Of a DNA stretch of 64,000 bases, positions 46,181 through 56,603 are shown piece after piece. Numbering within the stretch: position 1 is the stretch's first letter; every line of letters begins with the position of its first letter. Below the pieces are notes generated by a model. It searched no databases. It saw nothing but the letters and a program-made list of their open reading frames with translations, and was not told the DNA's origin. Origin of the DNA: Legionella impletisoli (lineage in GTDB: Bacteria > Pseudomonadota > Gammaproteobacteria > Legionellales > Legionellaceae); the NCBI RefSeq assembly GCF_900639875.1, contig NZ_CAAAIA010000005.1, forward strand, positions 126,501-190,500, given 5' to 3'. The position numbers were made by a program, and so were the translations under genes.

Positions 46181-46195
46181 ATACTTAAATCTGCC

Positions 46196-47356
46196 TTAAC
46201 TATACAAAACCACATCGCCCACACGAAGTCCTGAATCAATAACCACTTTATTCGCCTGTGCAGCGCCTGTAGTCACGACCACTTCTTGGGCTTGTCCGGA
46301 ATGCGCTTGCACAGTGACCACACTTTGACCGTGTTTCAACTTTACCGCTGTAATCGGCACCATCAGTTTATTCGCATGTTCTGCAGCTAACTCAATGTTG
46401 GCGCTCATACCGGATTTAACCCATTCAGCTTGCTCTGGAGTTAATATTTTAACTTCGACAATGGCAGAAAATGAAGGCAATGTTTGAGCACTGTTAGAAG
46501 AAGCCTGGGCATTCACGGCAACAAGTTTACCTAGTAATACATCATGTGGAAACGCAACACTTCGTATCGTTGCTTTCATACCTACTTTAATTTTATCAAT
46601 ATCCACTTCGGGCACATCGATTTCCACTCGAATTCCACTCATATCACCAATTAAAGCAAGTACTTCTCCTGCTTTAACCGATGAACCAATTCCTAAATGG
46701 CCTGATTTATCCTCACTGGATTTTGGGGGATAGAGCAAAACGCCTTGGCCTCGTGCTTTTAGAAATATTTGGTCATGCTTTTTTGATAACGCCTGCTGGA
46801 CCTTATCAAACTCTGCCAAACTGAGTGCGCAAAGATTTTGGTTATCACGATTACCCGATTTTTCAACAAGCTCTGAGAGTTTTTTTGTGGCTTGAATGAG
46901 CGAGACGCGGGCATTATACAAGCTGGATTTTTCGCTTAAATAATTATTTTTGGAGATAAGCCCGGCAGTCCAAAGGTCTTCCGTGCCAATGAATTTAGCT
47001 TTTGCAATATTATAAGCATCTTTTGCTTTGAGATATTCAGTTAAGGTATCGTTGTAATGTCGTTGCAATTCAGCAGAATTTAAAACAAAGACTGTCGCAT
47101 TTTTTTGAACCTGTTGGCCATAATGATAGGGCATGGTTGCAATAACCCCATCCATTGGATTGGTAAGCGAATATTCCCGAATGGGTTGAATAATGCCTGA
47201 AAAATGCAGTGTTTTGGATAATGTTTCATACTTTACAGTATAGGTTTTATCCAACTTAGTAGGAGCAGCCACATGCCGATCACATCCGCTAATAAAACAA
47301 AACAGTAACGCGAGAATGATGGTTTCTATTAAATTGAGTTGACGGTTTATATTCAT
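46196..47356 (-). CDS. HlyD/MacA-like membrane fusion lipoprotein
   Basis: 386 residues starting [18 protein letters not shown], with a lipobox FISGC (Cys25) suggesting an acylated periplasmic adaptor. A biotinyl-lipoyl-like beta domain, a helical hairpin (about 100-185), and a beta-barrel domain with the MFP motif DIPEVDIDKIKVGMKATI follow. It links the ABC pump to the TolC-like outer-membrane protein. The ATG overlaps the TolC stop by one base (TAATG), so the longer start at 47383 is not used. Confidence 0.92.
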   Translation of the reverse strand: MNINRQLNLIETIILALLFCFISGCDRHVAAPTKLDKTYTVKYETLSKTLHFSGIIQPIREYSLTNPMDGVIATMPYHYGQQVQKNATVFVLNSAELQRHYNDTLTEYLKAKDAYNIAKAKFIGTEDLWTAGLISKNNYLSEKSSLYNARVSLIQATKKLSELVEKSGNRDNQNLCALSLAEFDKVQQALSKKHDQIFLKARGQGVLLYPPKSSEDKSGHLGIGSSVKAGEVLALIGDMSGIRVEIDVPEVDIDKIKVGMKATIRSVAFPHDVLLGKLVAVNAQASSNSAQTLPSFSAIVEVKILTPEQAEWVKSGMSANIELAAEHANKLMVPITAVKLKHGQSVVTVQAHSGQAQEVVVTTGAAQANKVVIDSGLRVGDVVLYS

Positions 47357-48978
47357 TAACAATACCTGAGTTTTATATCCCAATATTTAAGTGTGGTTCC
47401 CAGCATTTTTTGAAGCTCGGATAACTGGTTTAAATAGGCTATTTTTGCGTTGATCAAGCCCATTTGAGCCTGCAACAATTGATTTTGCGTATTGTGCACA
47501 TCCAATGAACTGGCAATACCCGCTGCGAGTTTCTTTTTTTCCAAAGCATACGATTGCTCGGCTAATTCAACTTGCCGTTTTGCAAGTTGATACCGTTTAG
47601 CCTGGGATTCGATATTGGTAATGGTGTTTTTAATAGCCGTAATTAAAGCGCGTTTAGCAGCGATTAAATTAAGCCTGTCTTTTTCCAACTTCACTTTGGC
47701 TGAAATCACTTGATTACGACGATTTAAATCATTAATCGGAATCGTTAACGTAACCCCCGCAGACTCAGTAATATTACGCCCATTGTATATACCATTCGGT
47801 GCATTGGTTGTGTTGTCGACGTTATTAATAATTCCTGCTTGCACATTCGCCGTCGCATCGAGCTGCCATAACTGTTGGTTTTTCGCCACGTGCAATGCGC
47901 GTTCATCGGCCTTCAAAGCCATTTTAAGTGCTAAATACTGCGTGTTATTTTTAAGTGCCAGTTGAATCGAATCATTTACATCGGGAATTTTTAGCGTCTC
48001 GATACTCACATCACTTGGTACGGCTAACTTCATGTCCGGATCCAAACCTATGGCTTGTAATAAATCCTGCGTGGTGGTTCTAAATTCATTTTCGGCTTGT
48101 TCCACCATCAAGCTTAACGACTCAATCTGATAGGACTGTTGAATATTGGCTGTGGGCTCAAGTTGCCCGGCCTCAATTCTTTTTTCATTAATTTCATAGG
48201 TTTTTTGCGCGTCTTTAAGTTGCTGCTGTTGAATTTTTAAGTTATGACCACTGATAATTAAAGCGCGATAAATACTAATCACCTGAGTAATTTGATCCAT
48301 CACGGCTTGGTTAAGATTTAGCTTGTTTAACCAATCGGCATCGATTGCATCTTTTAAATTTGCTTCATTGGCGGCACGACCAAATCCTCTGAGAAGAGGT
48401 TGTGTCAGTGTAAAGTTTAAAAGGGGATTATAATTGCCCGCAGCTGCAACATTATTGTCCATTTTTAATGATAAAGAACCACCATAACGATTTTTATAAC
48501 TGAGTTCAGGTGTTGCAATCGCTGTTTTATTGAAGGTGGTCCCAACGCCACTATAACGGCTTTGTTCAATGAGTCCCGTTCCTGCAAGTGCATATTGCAA
48601 TTCGAATTGATTGTAAGCAAGCCGCAATTGGTACCGTTGAATAATGCGATCCAGCTCAGCATTTTGAATATTGGGGTTGTACCGAAGAGCTAATAGGATA
48701 GCCTCTCTTAGCGTTAAAAAGTGTATTTGTTTACCATGAGGTCTAGGGGATGTTGGCAATGCAACCCAATGATGGAGTATATATTCTGGATTTTGCATTG
48801 CACAGATTAAACGGTTTTCAGCTTGCTCAACGCGTTCAATTTCCTGGCTTGGATTGGGTAACCATTGAAAGAGTTTGGTAGGCGGGTGCTCAAGCTCAAC
48901 TAACATCTCTTGGGCATAGGCCAAGGGTATTGCACACCATAGTAACCAGAGTATGTAAAAAATAAACCTCAAAATCAT
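47356..48978 (-). CDS. TolC-family outer-membrane efflux protein
   Basis: 540 residues with a signal peptide ([22 protein letters not shown]) and two OEP domains rich in long helices (for example [20 protein letters not shown] and [20 protein letters not shown]). TolC-family trimers form the outer-membrane channel. The start overlaps the apaH stop (ATGA), so it is translationally coupled to apaH. A terminal Cys (LRYC) ends the protein. Confidence 0.92.
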   Translation of the reverse strand: MILRFIFYILWLLWCAIPLAYAQEMLVELEHPPTKLFQWLPNPSQEIERVEQAENRLICAMQNPEYILHHWVALPTSPRPHGKQIHFLTLREAILLALRYNPNIQNAELDRIIQRYQLRLAYNQFELQYALAGTGLIEQSRYSGVGTTFNKTAIATPELSYKNRYGGSLSLKMDNNVAAAGNYNPLLNFTLTQPLLRGFGRAANEANLKDAIDADWLNKLNLNQAVMDQITQVISIYRALIISGHNLKIQQQQLKDAQKTYEINEKRIEAGQLEPTANIQQSYQIESLSLMVEQAENEFRTTTQDLLQAIGLDPDMKLAVPSDVSIETLKIPDVNDSIQLALKNNTQYLALKMALKADERALHVAKNQQLWQLDATANVQAGIINNVDNTTNAPNGIYNGRNITESAGVTLTIPINDLNRRNQVISAKVKLEKDRLNLIAAKRALITAIKNTITNIESQAKRYQLAKRQVELAEQSYALEKKKLAAGIASSLDVHNTQNQLLQAQMGLINAKIAYLNQLSELQKMLGTTLKYWDIKLRYC

Positions 48979-49799
48979 ACCGATGTAGCCATACCAGGTA
49001 CTGCAAATCGTTTCTTATCCTGTAAACGCAATGCCGTTAATTGCCCACCCCATAAGCAACCTGTATCAATGGGATGAAGTTTTTTGTTGGGTGACAAACC
49101 CATCAGGGCAGCCCAATGACCAAATACAATGTCAGCAGATACTTCCTTGCGGCCAGGCACATTGTACCAAGGATATAACTCTTTAGGGGCATCGTGTAAG
49201 GTGCCTTTATAATGAAAAATTAAGTGACCATCTTCATCGCAAAAGCGCATGCGAGTAAAATAATTACAAATGACGCGTAAACGTTCATAGCCAACTAACT
49301 CATCTGACCAAAGATCAGGTTTATTGCCATACATATGCGCTAAAAATTTATGAAAATCTTCATCTTGCAACGCAGTTTCAAGCTCTTTGGCTAACGACAT
49401 CGCTTGAGTTAAATCCCACATAGGCGCAATCCCTGCATGCGTCATGACGACATTCAATGTTTCGTCATAACATAAAATGGACTGATTTCTTAACCAATGA
49501 CCTAATGTCTCAGCATCATGCGCCTTTTCAATTTCGTTTAATGTGTCATCGTTATTGGACCAAGTGGATGCTGAGAATAACCGGCTCAGTAGATGTAAGT
49601 CATGATTACCTAAAGATAATCGTGTTTTTGAAGGCAGCGATTTAACAAATCTTAGAACAGCCAAGGACTGTGGTCCACGATTGACTAGATCACCCGCAAA
49701 CCATAATCGATCCGTTTGTTCATCAAATTGGATAAGTTCAAGTAAACGCATGAGCGGATCATAGCATCCTTGGACATCACCAATTGCATAATCAGCCAC
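48975..49799 (-). CDS. apaH: Symmetrical bis(5'-nucleosyl)-tetraphosphatase
   Basis: ApaH cleaves Ap4A into two ADP and so limits dinucleoside polyphosphates and RNA Np4 caps. The 274-residue metallophosphatase has [18 protein letters not shown] and SLGNHDLHL, with a C-terminal VFGHWA and DTGCLWGG. It overlaps the upstream TraI_2-like gene by 8 bp and the downstream TolC gene by 4 bp, so it sits in a continuous minus-strand run with rsmA. Confidence 0.97.
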   Translation of the reverse strand: MADYAIGDVQGCYDPLMRLLELIQFDEQTDRLWFAGDLVNRGPQSLAVLRFVKSLPSKTRLSLGNHDLHLLSRLFSASTWSNNDDTLNEIEKAHDAETLGHWLRNQSILCYDETLNVVMTHAGIAPMWDLTQAMSLAKELETALQDEDFHKFLAHMYGNKPDLWSDELVGYERLRVICNYFTRMRFCDEDGHLIFHYKGTLHDAPKELYPWYNVPGRKEVSADIVFGHWAALMGLSPNKKLHPIDTGCLWGGQLTALRLQDKKRFAVPGMATSV

Positions 49800-51123
49800 G
49801 GAATTTACTCCCAGCCTGCAAAGTATTCATAGTATCTCCTGCTTTCACCCATTGTCCATTCGCTAGGAGATGCTGCAAAGCCGTTTCGCTAACACCAACC
49901 AATTGCTGATTAAAATGCTGATTAAATTGTGCTTTATTAATGACTTCAACGGCAGAGAGCTCAGACACTTTCCCGGTATTTAAATGATGGTATTTGACCC
50001 GCTCAGGGAGTACTACTGCATAATTTTCCAAGACAACGCCACTCACCATCTGTTGTGTATGCGCTTGCTCAAATCGTGACGTTACAACACCATCCGGGCC
50101 TACTTCATGCAATTGCAAGGCTAATAAGCCATTTTGCACGGCCTGCCAGTTTTTATATTCCGGGTGTTCTCGTACAAATAACTTGTATAAATCAGAAGAC
50201 ATTAACATACCACCTGGAACCATAAATAAAGGCGCTTTATTAATCATAAGCTCGCCTTTTTCTAAAGCTTCGATAAGCCATTGGATAAAATGTACGCCAG
50301 TGGCACGCTCGCGCTCAACAAGCGATGCAGGAGAGGTGTCTACAAACGTACTCATCCGACCACCTCGCGCACCTTTCCCAAGCGCGGTCAGTGCCATAAA
50401 ATCAACAATAAATCGCTGAATCGCAATGGCATCTGCACGGACTAAAAGCGCACCTAGGGTTCCGGCGGATTGCCAATCTTCGTTTAGTAAAGCAAGCCAA
50501 ACTTTTAAAACCTCGGGATTAGATGCAATCCAAGAAAACCCGGTCGTTGGCATTAACATTTTGGCCAATAATAAATTCAAGCGGCAACGTAAATCATCAT
50601 CTTCTTCGCTTAACATTTGATAATGATAATAACTTCCTGCCGAACAAATACTTTCGAGTAACGGGTTCCAGACTTTATTAGATTGCCCATTGATATCAAA
50701 CAAATCCACTTGATAATCAATTTGCAATTTACCGATCCCCTTTAAAATGCCCGCTGAAAAGAGAGCATAAAGCCAAAGCTTTTGTTCCTCAGAAAGCTCT
50801 CCTTCGAGAATGATGTACTCACGAAATAAATTCATGGCCGCTTCCGTACGATTTAAGGCATAATCGAGAACACCGCCAGGTAATGAATAATAGCTGTTGG
50901 CGGTTTCAGGTAGACTCTGGCAATGATTGATTAAATTATGGACCAGCGCTAAGCACATCGTTTCATAACGACTTTCAGAGAGTTCCAAGGCGCCTTGAAT
51001 CAAGCTAAGCAAGTGTTGTCGCTTATCCTGTTTTAATAGCTCTTCTGGAGTTTGAACAACAAGCATATCTTTTAAAGGCTTGCCTTTACTTGGCTTATCT
51101 TTTCTACCATTTCTATGAAACAA
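49792..51123 (-). CDS. TraI_2/HD-like domain protein (conjugation-helicase-related domain)
   Basis: 443 residues from a TTG at 51123 that has GGAGG six bases upstream; an earlier TTG (51153) and a later ATG (about 51066) are alternatives. The N-terminal half matches the TraI_2 pattern [20 protein letters not shown] and an [15 protein letters not shown] block. In the HD hydrolase fold this block normally reads LLHDxGK; here the His-Asp pair is Leu-Lys, so the catalytic metal site is probably absent. The C-terminal half resembles the related TraI_2 C-terminal region. It sits between rsmA and apaH and may be a housekeeping relic of a mobile-element family. No relaxase or helicase motifs are seen. 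Confidence 0.75.
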   Translation of the reverse strand: MFHRNGRKDKPSKGKPLKDMLVVQTPEELLKQDKRQHLLSLIQGALELSESRYETMCLALVHNLINHCQSLPETANSYYSLPGGVLDYALNRTEAAMNLFREYIILEGELSEEQKLWLYALFSAGILKGIGKLQIDYQVDLFDINGQSNKVWNPLLESICSAGSYYHYQMLSEEDDDLRCRLNLLLAKMLMPTTGFSWIASNPEVLKVWLALLNEDWQSAGTLGALLVRADAIAIQRFIVDFMALTALGKGARGGRMSTFVDTSPASLVERERATGVHFIQWLIEALEKGELMINKAPLFMVPGGMLMSSDLYKLFVREHPEYKNWQAVQNGLLALQLHEVGPDGVVTSRFEQAHTQQMVSGVVLENYAVVLPERVKYHHLNTGKVSELSAVEVINKAQFNQHFNQQLVGVSETALQHLLANGQWVKAGDTMNTLQAGSKFRG

Positions 51124-51188
51124 AACAAACCTCCAACGCCAAAATTGAGTCAAAAAGCTCTCACGGATTCAGTAGAGCGAAGTATACA

Positions 51189-51959
51189 CTATTTGGCAAC
51201 AAATTTCGCTATTTGAACATACTCAGAAATAGATATTTGTTCAGGCCTCCGTGTTGGATCAATTCCAAGGGTGATAAGGGATGCTTTGTCAACGATTGGT
51301 TTTAAGTTATTTGCCAATGTTTTTCGTCGCATTGAAAATGCTTTTGCGACTAAAGACTCAAGGTTTTTAAAATCAATCTCAGGGTAAGGAGTATGAGTAT
51401 GTGGGGTTAAGCGGACAACGGCGGAATCCACCTTTGGTTTGGGGAAAAACACTTCGGGTGGAACAACAAATAGCGGCTCCACCTCACAAAAATATTGTAC
51501 CATGACACTAAGTCGCCCATAATCCTTCCCGCCTGGGGAAGCAGCTAAGCGTTCCACCACTTCTTTTTGAAGCATAAAATGCATATCTTTAATGGATGAC
51601 GTATCTTGCACCAGATGTAAGATCAAAGGCGTTGAAATGTTGTAAGGCAAATTACCAACAATTCTTAAATCATTTCCTAATTCACTAAAATCAACGGATA
51701 ATGCATCCCTATCCAGCACAGTGAGCTTATTGGACGCGTCAGGCAAAGCCTTCAAGAAAGGTTGGAGATCGCGATCAATTTCGATGGCTGTTAAGGCGTT
51801 TAAGCGCTGTAAGAGTGGCCTGGTTAAAGCACCTTGCCCAGGTCCGATTTCAACCACGATATCATCAGGTTTAGGATTAATAGCTTGAATAATGGCCATG
51901 ATCACATGGGGGCTTTGCAAAAAATTCTGGCCAAAACGTTTACGAGGTCGATGTTGCAT
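51189..51959 (-). CDS. rsmA: 16S rRNA (A1518/A1519) dimethyltransferase
   Basis: RsmA/KsgA dimethylates two adenines in the 3' hairpin of 16S rRNA and acts as a 30S assembly checkpoint. The 256-residue protein begins [19 protein letters not shown] and carries the SAM motif [16 protein letters not shown] and the catalytic NLPYNIST. An in-frame extension to 52076 looks non-coding. It is the first gene of the minus-strand operon, 66 bp ahead of the TraI_2-like gene, and is divergent from tatC. Confidence 0.97.
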   Translation of the reverse strand: MQHRPRKRFGQNFLQSPHVIMAIIQAINPKPDDIVVEIGPGQGALTRPLLQRLNALTAIEIDRDLQPFLKALPDASNKLTVLDRDALSVDFSELGNDLRIVGNLPYNISTPLILHLVQDTSSIKDMHFMLQKEVVERLAASPGGKDYGRLSVMVQYFCEVEPLFVVPPEVFFPKPKVDSAVVRLTPHTHTPYPEIDFKNLESLVAKAFSMRRKTLANNLKPIVDKASLITLGIDPTRRPEQISISEYVQIAKFVAK

Positions 51960-52051
51960 GAAAGAATAATTTTTTAAAGTTAGGCATGAAGTATATACCT
52001 GTAATCTCGCATTTTGAAAGATTATGAGTATATAAAGATTACGAGTACATA

Positions 52052-52804
52052 ATGAAAGATGATGATAAAAATACACCGATAATGCTAATTCACCTAATTG
52101 AATTAAGGCAAAGAGCGACCTTGACTCTAATTGTCTTTGCGGTCTTTTTTTTAATTTGTTTTATGTGCAGCGATAAATTGTTTCTTTTTGTGGTATCCCC
52201 CTTAGTATTGTCTTTACAACCGGGCAGTTCTCTCCTCGCAACACACATTACCTCCCCACTTATTACACCGTTACAACTAGCATTTGATGCATCTTTATTA
52301 CTCACCACGCCATTTGTCTTGTTACAACTTTGGCACTTTGTTGCACCTGGACTCTATCAGCATGAACGACTGAGCATTAAATACATTACACTCTTTAGCG
52401 TTATTTTATTTGGTCTTGGCATGATGTTTTGTTTTTATATTGTCTTACCGTTTATTTTACAATTTTTTGCACAAACAGTACCTGAAGGGGTCCGATATAT
52501 GCCTGATATGTCGAATGCAATTGATTTTATTTCTCGAATGCTTGTACTCTTTGGGATTTCATTTCAGGTTCCTTTGGTTTGTACTCTGCTTGTGCATTTA
52601 AACATCGTTACCCTAGACACCCTAAAAAGTATGCGTCCTTATATCATCGTTATGGCATTTATAATAGGTATGTTACTGACACCACCTGACGTTTTATCCC
52701 AGGTGTTATTGGCAGTTCCTTTATGTTTACTATATGAATTGGGAATTTTGGGCGCTCGTTGGTTTGCAAAACCCGCTTCAGACTCCAGTCGTTCGTTAAA
52801 TTAA
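52052..52804 (+). CDS. tatC: Sec-independent protein translocase TatC
   Basis: TatC is the receptor of the twin-arginine translocase. The 250-residue integral membrane protein has six hydrophobic helices, the N-terminal [11 protein letters not shown] and the GLYQHER and [20 protein letters not shown] blocks. It lies on the plus strand, divergent from rsmA and convergent with tatB, overlapping its 3' end by 4 bp. Unlike in E. coli it is not in the tatABC order. Confidence 0.95.
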   Translation: MKDDDKNTPIMLIHLIELRQRATLTLIVFAVFFLICFMCSDKLFLFVVSPLVLSLQPGSSLLATHITSPLITPLQLAFDASLLLTTPFVLLQLWHFVAPGLYQHERLSIKYITLFSVILFGLGMMFCFYIVLPFILQFFAQTVPEGVRYMPDMSNAIDFISRMLVLFGISFQVPLVCTLLVHLNIVTLDTLKSMRPYIIVMAFIIGMLLTPPDVLSQVLLAVPLCLLYELGILGARWFAKPASDSSRSLN

Positions 52805-53040
52805 TCCGATGGCTTTTCAGAATGTTTTTGATATTCGCTGTCTGCCTTATCTGCTTTTTTCATGTTTTCATGCAACTGATGTTCATTGAGCTGAGATTGG
52901 ATCAATTGAGAGAATTGATGTTGTAGACGGCTGACAAATTTATAGAGTCTTGCCAAATGATGGGCAAGCATGGGCAACTTAGAAGGGCTAAATGCAAGCA
53001 AGGCCACAACTAAGATTAAAAATAACTCAGCGATACTCAT
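52801..53040 (-). CDS. tatB: Sec-independent protein translocase TatB
   Basis: A 79-residue TatB: a short N-terminal helix with the SIAELFLILVVALLAFSPSKLP pattern is followed by an amphipathic helix and a hydrophilic tail. The Phe-Ser/Gly-Pro hinge FSPSKLP is typical (LxxxFGPxKLP in most homologues). TatB recruits twin-arginine substrates to TatC. It is coupled to tatA by an ATGA overlap. Confidence 0.9.
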   Translation of the reverse strand: MSIAELFLILVVALLAFSPSKLPMLAHHLARLYKFVSRLQHQFSQLIQSQLNEHQLHENMKKADKADSEYQKHSEKPSD

Positions 53041-53198
53041 TCTTTTTTCTGTTCATCATCGTGTAATTCGCGCCGAAAATTTTTAAGCGCCGCCCCCAAA
53101 TCAGAGCCTAAGCTTTTGAGTTTATTCGTGCCAAATAACGCGACGACAATCAGTAAAATTAATACCAACGACAGCGGACTGATCCCACTTAATCCCAT
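53037..53198 (-). CDS. tatA: Sec-independent protein translocase TatA (short ORF)
   Basis: I translated this 53-residue ORF from the ATG at 53198: a hydrophobic helix (LSLVLILLIVVALFG), then the hinge FGTNKLKSLGSDLGAALKNF, a classic TatA pattern, and a charged tail. AGGAG precedes the ATG. TatA forms the Tat pore. The stop TGA overlaps the tatB start. It is shorter than the usual ~80 residues. Confidence 0.93.
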   Translation of the reverse strand: MGLSGISPLSLVLILLIVVALFGTNKLKSLGSDLGAALKNFRRELHDDEQKKE

Positions 53199-53272
53199 GA
53201 TTTCTCCTATGGCCTCGGACTTTTGATAATAAGCTATACGAGCTAAACGTTGATAGAATTCCTCAGAAGTCC

Positions 53273-54952
53273 TTAATACTCCAGTAAGCGTCTTGTTTTT
53301 TTAGAATAGCGTTTTCGATTCATGAATGCTACAACTCCTCCACCAAGCGCAGCGCCAAGAGCGACGGGTACAATTTGTTCATCAGGCAGCCAATCCAAAT
53401 AATAGGTTATGCCAAACAAAAGCATCGCGATAAAGACCCCCATTCCTAATCCTTTATACCAAGCAGCGCTATGACTGTATTTCACATCCTGTTCATTCTC
53501 TTGTTCCAGAAGCTTTCGGTTTAACTTTTTGTTTAATAAAAGCACGTCATTTAATAAGCGTGGCATATACGGCAGCTGCTCAACAAAAAATGGCCAGTTG
53601 TTTTTAATGTGCCCCAAAAGCGCCTTCGGCCCAAGCTGCTTTTGAACCCAGTCTTCTAAGAAGGGTTTTGCGGTTGCCCATAAATCAAGCCCAGGATATA
53701 GCTGCCTCCCTAAACCCTCAATGGCTAATAAAGTTTTTTGCAGTAAAACAAGTTGTGGTTGTACCTCCATGTGAAATCGTCGGGCAACCTGGAATAATTG
53801 CAATACCACTAATGCAAAGGAAATATCTTTTAAAGGCTTTTCAAAAATAGGCTCACAAACCATACGAATATCGCTTTCAAACTCATGTACTCGAGTATCA
53901 CGAGCTACCCAGCCAGATTCAACGTGAAGCTCAGCCACGCGATGATAATCACGATTAAAAAAGGCTAATAAATTTTGTGCCAGGTAATTTTTGTCTTGTT
54001 CATCCAACGTCCCTACAATTCCAAAATCAATGCAAATGTACTTGGGATCTTGTGGATTATGAAAGGAGATAAAAATATTCCCTGGGTGCATGTCGGCATG
54101 AAAAAAACAATCACGAAACACTTGAGTAAAAAATATTTCCACCCCGCGTTCAGCTAATTTTTTCAAATTGACATTGTATTTTTTTAACGTGGCGATATCG
54201 GTAACTGGAATACCATAAATTCGTTCCATAACGAGCACGTTTTCACGTACGTAGTCCCAATACACTTCAGGGATGTATAACAAGTGGGAGTTTTGAAAAT
54301 TTCGCCGCAATTGAGCAGCATTTGCAGCCTCTCGTTGCAGATTCAATTCATTAAGCAGATTTCGTTCAAATTCATTGACGATTTCTTTGGGTTTATAGCG
54401 ATTGCTTTCTTCCCAATAGCGATCGGCCAATTTCGCTATAAAATGAAGAATCCCTAAGTCCTGCTCGATGATAGGTTTAATACCAGGGCGCAGTATTTTT
54501 ACCACGACGTCTTCGCCGCTTTTTAATGTAGCGGCATGAACCTGTGCGATGGAAGCTGAAGCAAGCACGTGCTCATCAAAGGTTTTGAATAATTCGGATG
54601 CTGGAAGGCCAAAGGTGGCCTCAATAATCGCTAAAGCTGAATCACTGGGAAAAGGAGGGACTTTGTCCTGAAGCTTTGCCAGCTCAAGGGCAATATCTAC
54701 TGGTAATATATCTGGACGTGTGGATAGCGCCTGACCAAATTTAACAAAAATAGGCCCCAATTCTTCTAAGGTTTTTCGAAGGGCTTCGCCGCGGGTTAAC
54801 TTCTTTTTTCGAAACCAATTCCAGGGATTTAAGTACACAATAAAACTCAATGGCGCAAAAAGAGGGATACTAACCACCACTTGATCCAAGCCATTTTTAG
54901 CGAGAATATAATTAATTTTTATAACACGAAGCGCTTGTTTAATCTGTTTCAT
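53273..54952 (-). CDS. ubiB: UbiB: ABC1-family (ADCK) ubiquinone biosynthesis kinase-like protein
   Basis: The 559-residue membrane-associated protein has the ABC1/UbiB hallmarks: the KxGQ motif in GPIFVKFGQALSTRPDILP, Ala-rich loop replacing the glycine loop, HPGNIF, and IDFGIVG of a protein-kinase-like fold. Two C-terminal transmembrane helices (about 500-518 and 524-540) follow. It is needed for ubiquinone synthesis. It overlaps ubiJ by 14 bp and is 74 bp ahead of tatA. Confidence 0.97.
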   Translation of the reverse strand: MKQIKQALRVIKINYILAKNGLDQVVVSIPLFAPLSFIVYLNPWNWFRKKKLTRGEALRKTLEELGPIFVKFGQALSTRPDILPVDIALELAKLQDKVPPFPSDSALAIIEATFGLPASELFKTFDEHVLASASIAQVHAATLKSGEDVVVKILRPGIKPIIEQDLGILHFIAKLADRYWEESNRYKPKEIVNEFERNLLNELNLQREAANAAQLRRNFQNSHLLYIPEVYWDYVRENVLVMERIYGIPVTDIATLKKYNVNLKKLAERGVEIFFTQVFRDCFFHADMHPGNIFISFHNPQDPKYICIDFGIVGTLDEQDKNYLAQNLLAFFNRDYHRVAELHVESGWVARDTRVHEFESDIRMVCEPIFEKPLKDISFALVVLQLFQVARRFHMEVQPQLVLLQKTLLAIEGLGRQLYPGLDLWATAKPFLEDWVQKQLGPKALLGHIKNNWPFFVEQLPYMPRLLNDVLLLNKKLNRKLLEQENEQDVKYSHSAAWYKGLGMGVFIAMLLFGITYYLDWLPDEQIVPVALGAALGGGVVAFMNRKRYSKKTRRLLEY

Positions 54953-55556
54953 GGTTCGCCATTAGTTGGTTGACTTGTGCGGTTAGCCGCTCGACATCCA
55001 AGAGTAACTCATCCACATCTTTACAAAAATCTTCGACTTCTTCTGCCGGAGGAAACCATTGTATTTCTTCTTGTAAGTATTCCGTTAAATTTTGCTGCAT
55101 GGAGGAACTAAAATAGGCGGTGAACTCCTGGCCTTTGCGAAAAAAAGAACCCAACTGGTGAGCAACGACATCCCCAGTAAAATGGGCTAAATGACCTTCC
55201 CAATCAATGTCAAGCTCATCAAATAATTGCTTAACGCGTTGACCAAGTTCGGTATCGCCCGTAATTTTAATTTGATCATTAAATAGTGAGCGTACTTTTG
55301 AAGCCGGCAGCACGCTTAAGCGAATCAGACCAAGAGGGCTACTTTCAATGGTCGTATTTATCTCGCCAGGCGGATAATCATGCAATTGCAACATGGTCGC
55401 TGAAAAAGAGATATAAAAATTGACCTTTAACGGATTAATCACTACTTTCAACACTTTACCTTGTAAGGCATGGATGCGAGCGGCACTGGCTTCATCCAGC
55501 GATAAAGCGTGGTTTATTGCTTTTTGCAATGCTTTAAGGGTATACATCTTAATCAT
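54939..55556 (-). CDS. ubiJ: UbiJ: SCP2-domain ubiquinone biosynthesis accessory factor
   Basis: UbiJ (YigP) has an SCP2 lipid-binding domain (about 20-110) and a C-terminal coiled coil. The 205-residue product matches in order and length; the ATG at 55556 has GAGAAAA upstream. It is flanked by ubiE (8 bp) and ubiB (overlap), the classical ubiE-ubiJ-ubiB order. It belongs to the soluble Ubi complex. Confidence 0.92.
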   Translation of the reverse strand: MIKMYTLKALQKAINHALSLDEASAARIHALQGKVLKVVINPLKVNFYISFSATMLQLHDYPPGEINTTIESSPLGLIRLSVLPASKVRSLFNDQIKITGDTELGQRVKQLFDELDIDWEGHLAHFTGDVVAHQLGSFFRKGQEFTAYFSSSMQQNLTEYLQEEIQWFPPAEEVEDFCKDVDELLLDVERLTAQVNQLMANHETD

Positions 55557-55563
55557 GGTTTTC

Positions 55564-56316
55564 TCAATATTTATAGGCCATATGCAAGGCAACGATCCCT
55601 CCTGTCAGGTTATAATACCGACAGTCTTCAAAGCCAGCCGCTTCCATCATTTCCTTTAAATCCGTTTGATTAGGATGCATACGAATTGACTCAGCGAGGT
55701 ATTGATAGCTTGAAGCATCGTTCACCAATAATTGTCCCAATTTAGGCAAAATATTAAATGAATACCAGTCGTATACAGGCTTTAGGCCAGGGAGTGTAGG
55801 AGAAGAAAACTCTAAAACCATCACTTGGCCGCCAAGTTTGCATACGCGATACATAGAACGAAGGGCAGCCGCTTTGTCGGTTACATTTCTAAGACCGAAA
55901 GCAATCGTAATACAGTGAAAGGAATCATCAGAAAAAGGCAATGATTCCGCATTCGCTTGCACCACATCCAGATTCAAAGACACGCCCTCATCAAGCAATC
56001 TATCGCGCCCAACTTCAAGCATAGAGGCATTAATGTCGGCTAAAACAACTCGCCCTGTTTCACCTACACGCTTTAAAAATAAGCGCGTTAAATCGCCTGT
56101 ACCTCCGGCTAAATCCAATACCGAATGCCCGGCATGGACTTGGCTCAATTCAACAGTAAACCGTTTCCATAAGCGATGAATCCCAAGTGACATAAGATCA
56201 TTCATTAAGTCATAGCGGTTTGCCACAGACTTAAATACTTCGCCAACCTTTTTTTCTTTTTCTTCCCATGCTACGGTTTGATAACCAAAGTGAGTTTTTT
56301 TTTGCTGTTCGCTCAT
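55564..56316 (-). CDS. ubiE: UbiE: ubiquinone/menaquinone C-methyltransferase
   Basis: UbiE C-methylates the quinone precursor using SAM. The 250-residue protein has [18 protein letters not shown] (motif I), [18 protein letters not shown] (motif II) and the [13 protein letters not shown] block, plus [11 protein letters not shown] near the N-terminus. It heads the ubiE-ubiJ-ubiB-tatA-tatB operon. Confidence 0.97.
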   Translation of the reverse strand: MSEQQKKTHFGYQTVAWEEKEKKVGEVFKSVANRYDLMNDLMSLGIHRLWKRFTVELSQVHAGHSVLDLAGGTGDLTRLFLKRVGETGRVVLADINASMLEVGRDRLLDEGVSLNLDVVQANAESLPFSDDSFHCITIAFGLRNVTDKAAALRSMYRVCKLGGQVMVLEFSSPTLPGLKPVYDWYSFNILPKLGQLLVNDASSYQYLAESIRMHPNQTDLKEMMEAAGFEDCRYYNLTGGIVALHMAYKY

Positions 56317-56445
56317 GACGGCTTAAATAGAATCAAAATAAAGTAGTTTATCTTAACTGATTCCGTAATAAAAATCAGTTTTTAGACAAAAAGACCTTGT
56401 CCATTGTATTGAGCATTGTCTTGATGTCGTAAGATCCCTACTTCC

Positions 56446-56462
56446 CCCGCATAAAGCGTGGG
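56446..56462. repeat. Small palindrome CCCGC-ATAAA-GCGTGGG
   Basis: A near-perfect stem with loop ATAAA, like the palindrome at 24779-24793. It lies in the divergent gap between ubiE and the MFS gene (56317-56603), where two short CTGTAGCCACT direct repeats (about 56477 and 56510) also occur. No gene is present in that gap. Confidence 0.35.
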
Positions 56463-56603
56463 AAATAAGAAATATGCTGTAGCCACTTAGTAAATATGAC
56501 CTGTAGCCACTACAGTAGTATTAAGAAAACTTTAAGATTGCATGTTAAAATAGCCGATGGGAAATAGGCTAGTACACTGTACTAGGTTTGAATTGAGAAG
56601 ATT

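Noticed and set aside
51960-52076. In-frame N-terminal extension of rsmA
   Set aside because: The 39 extra residues are not seen in RsmA homologues and overlap the tatC start; the ATG at 51959 fits.
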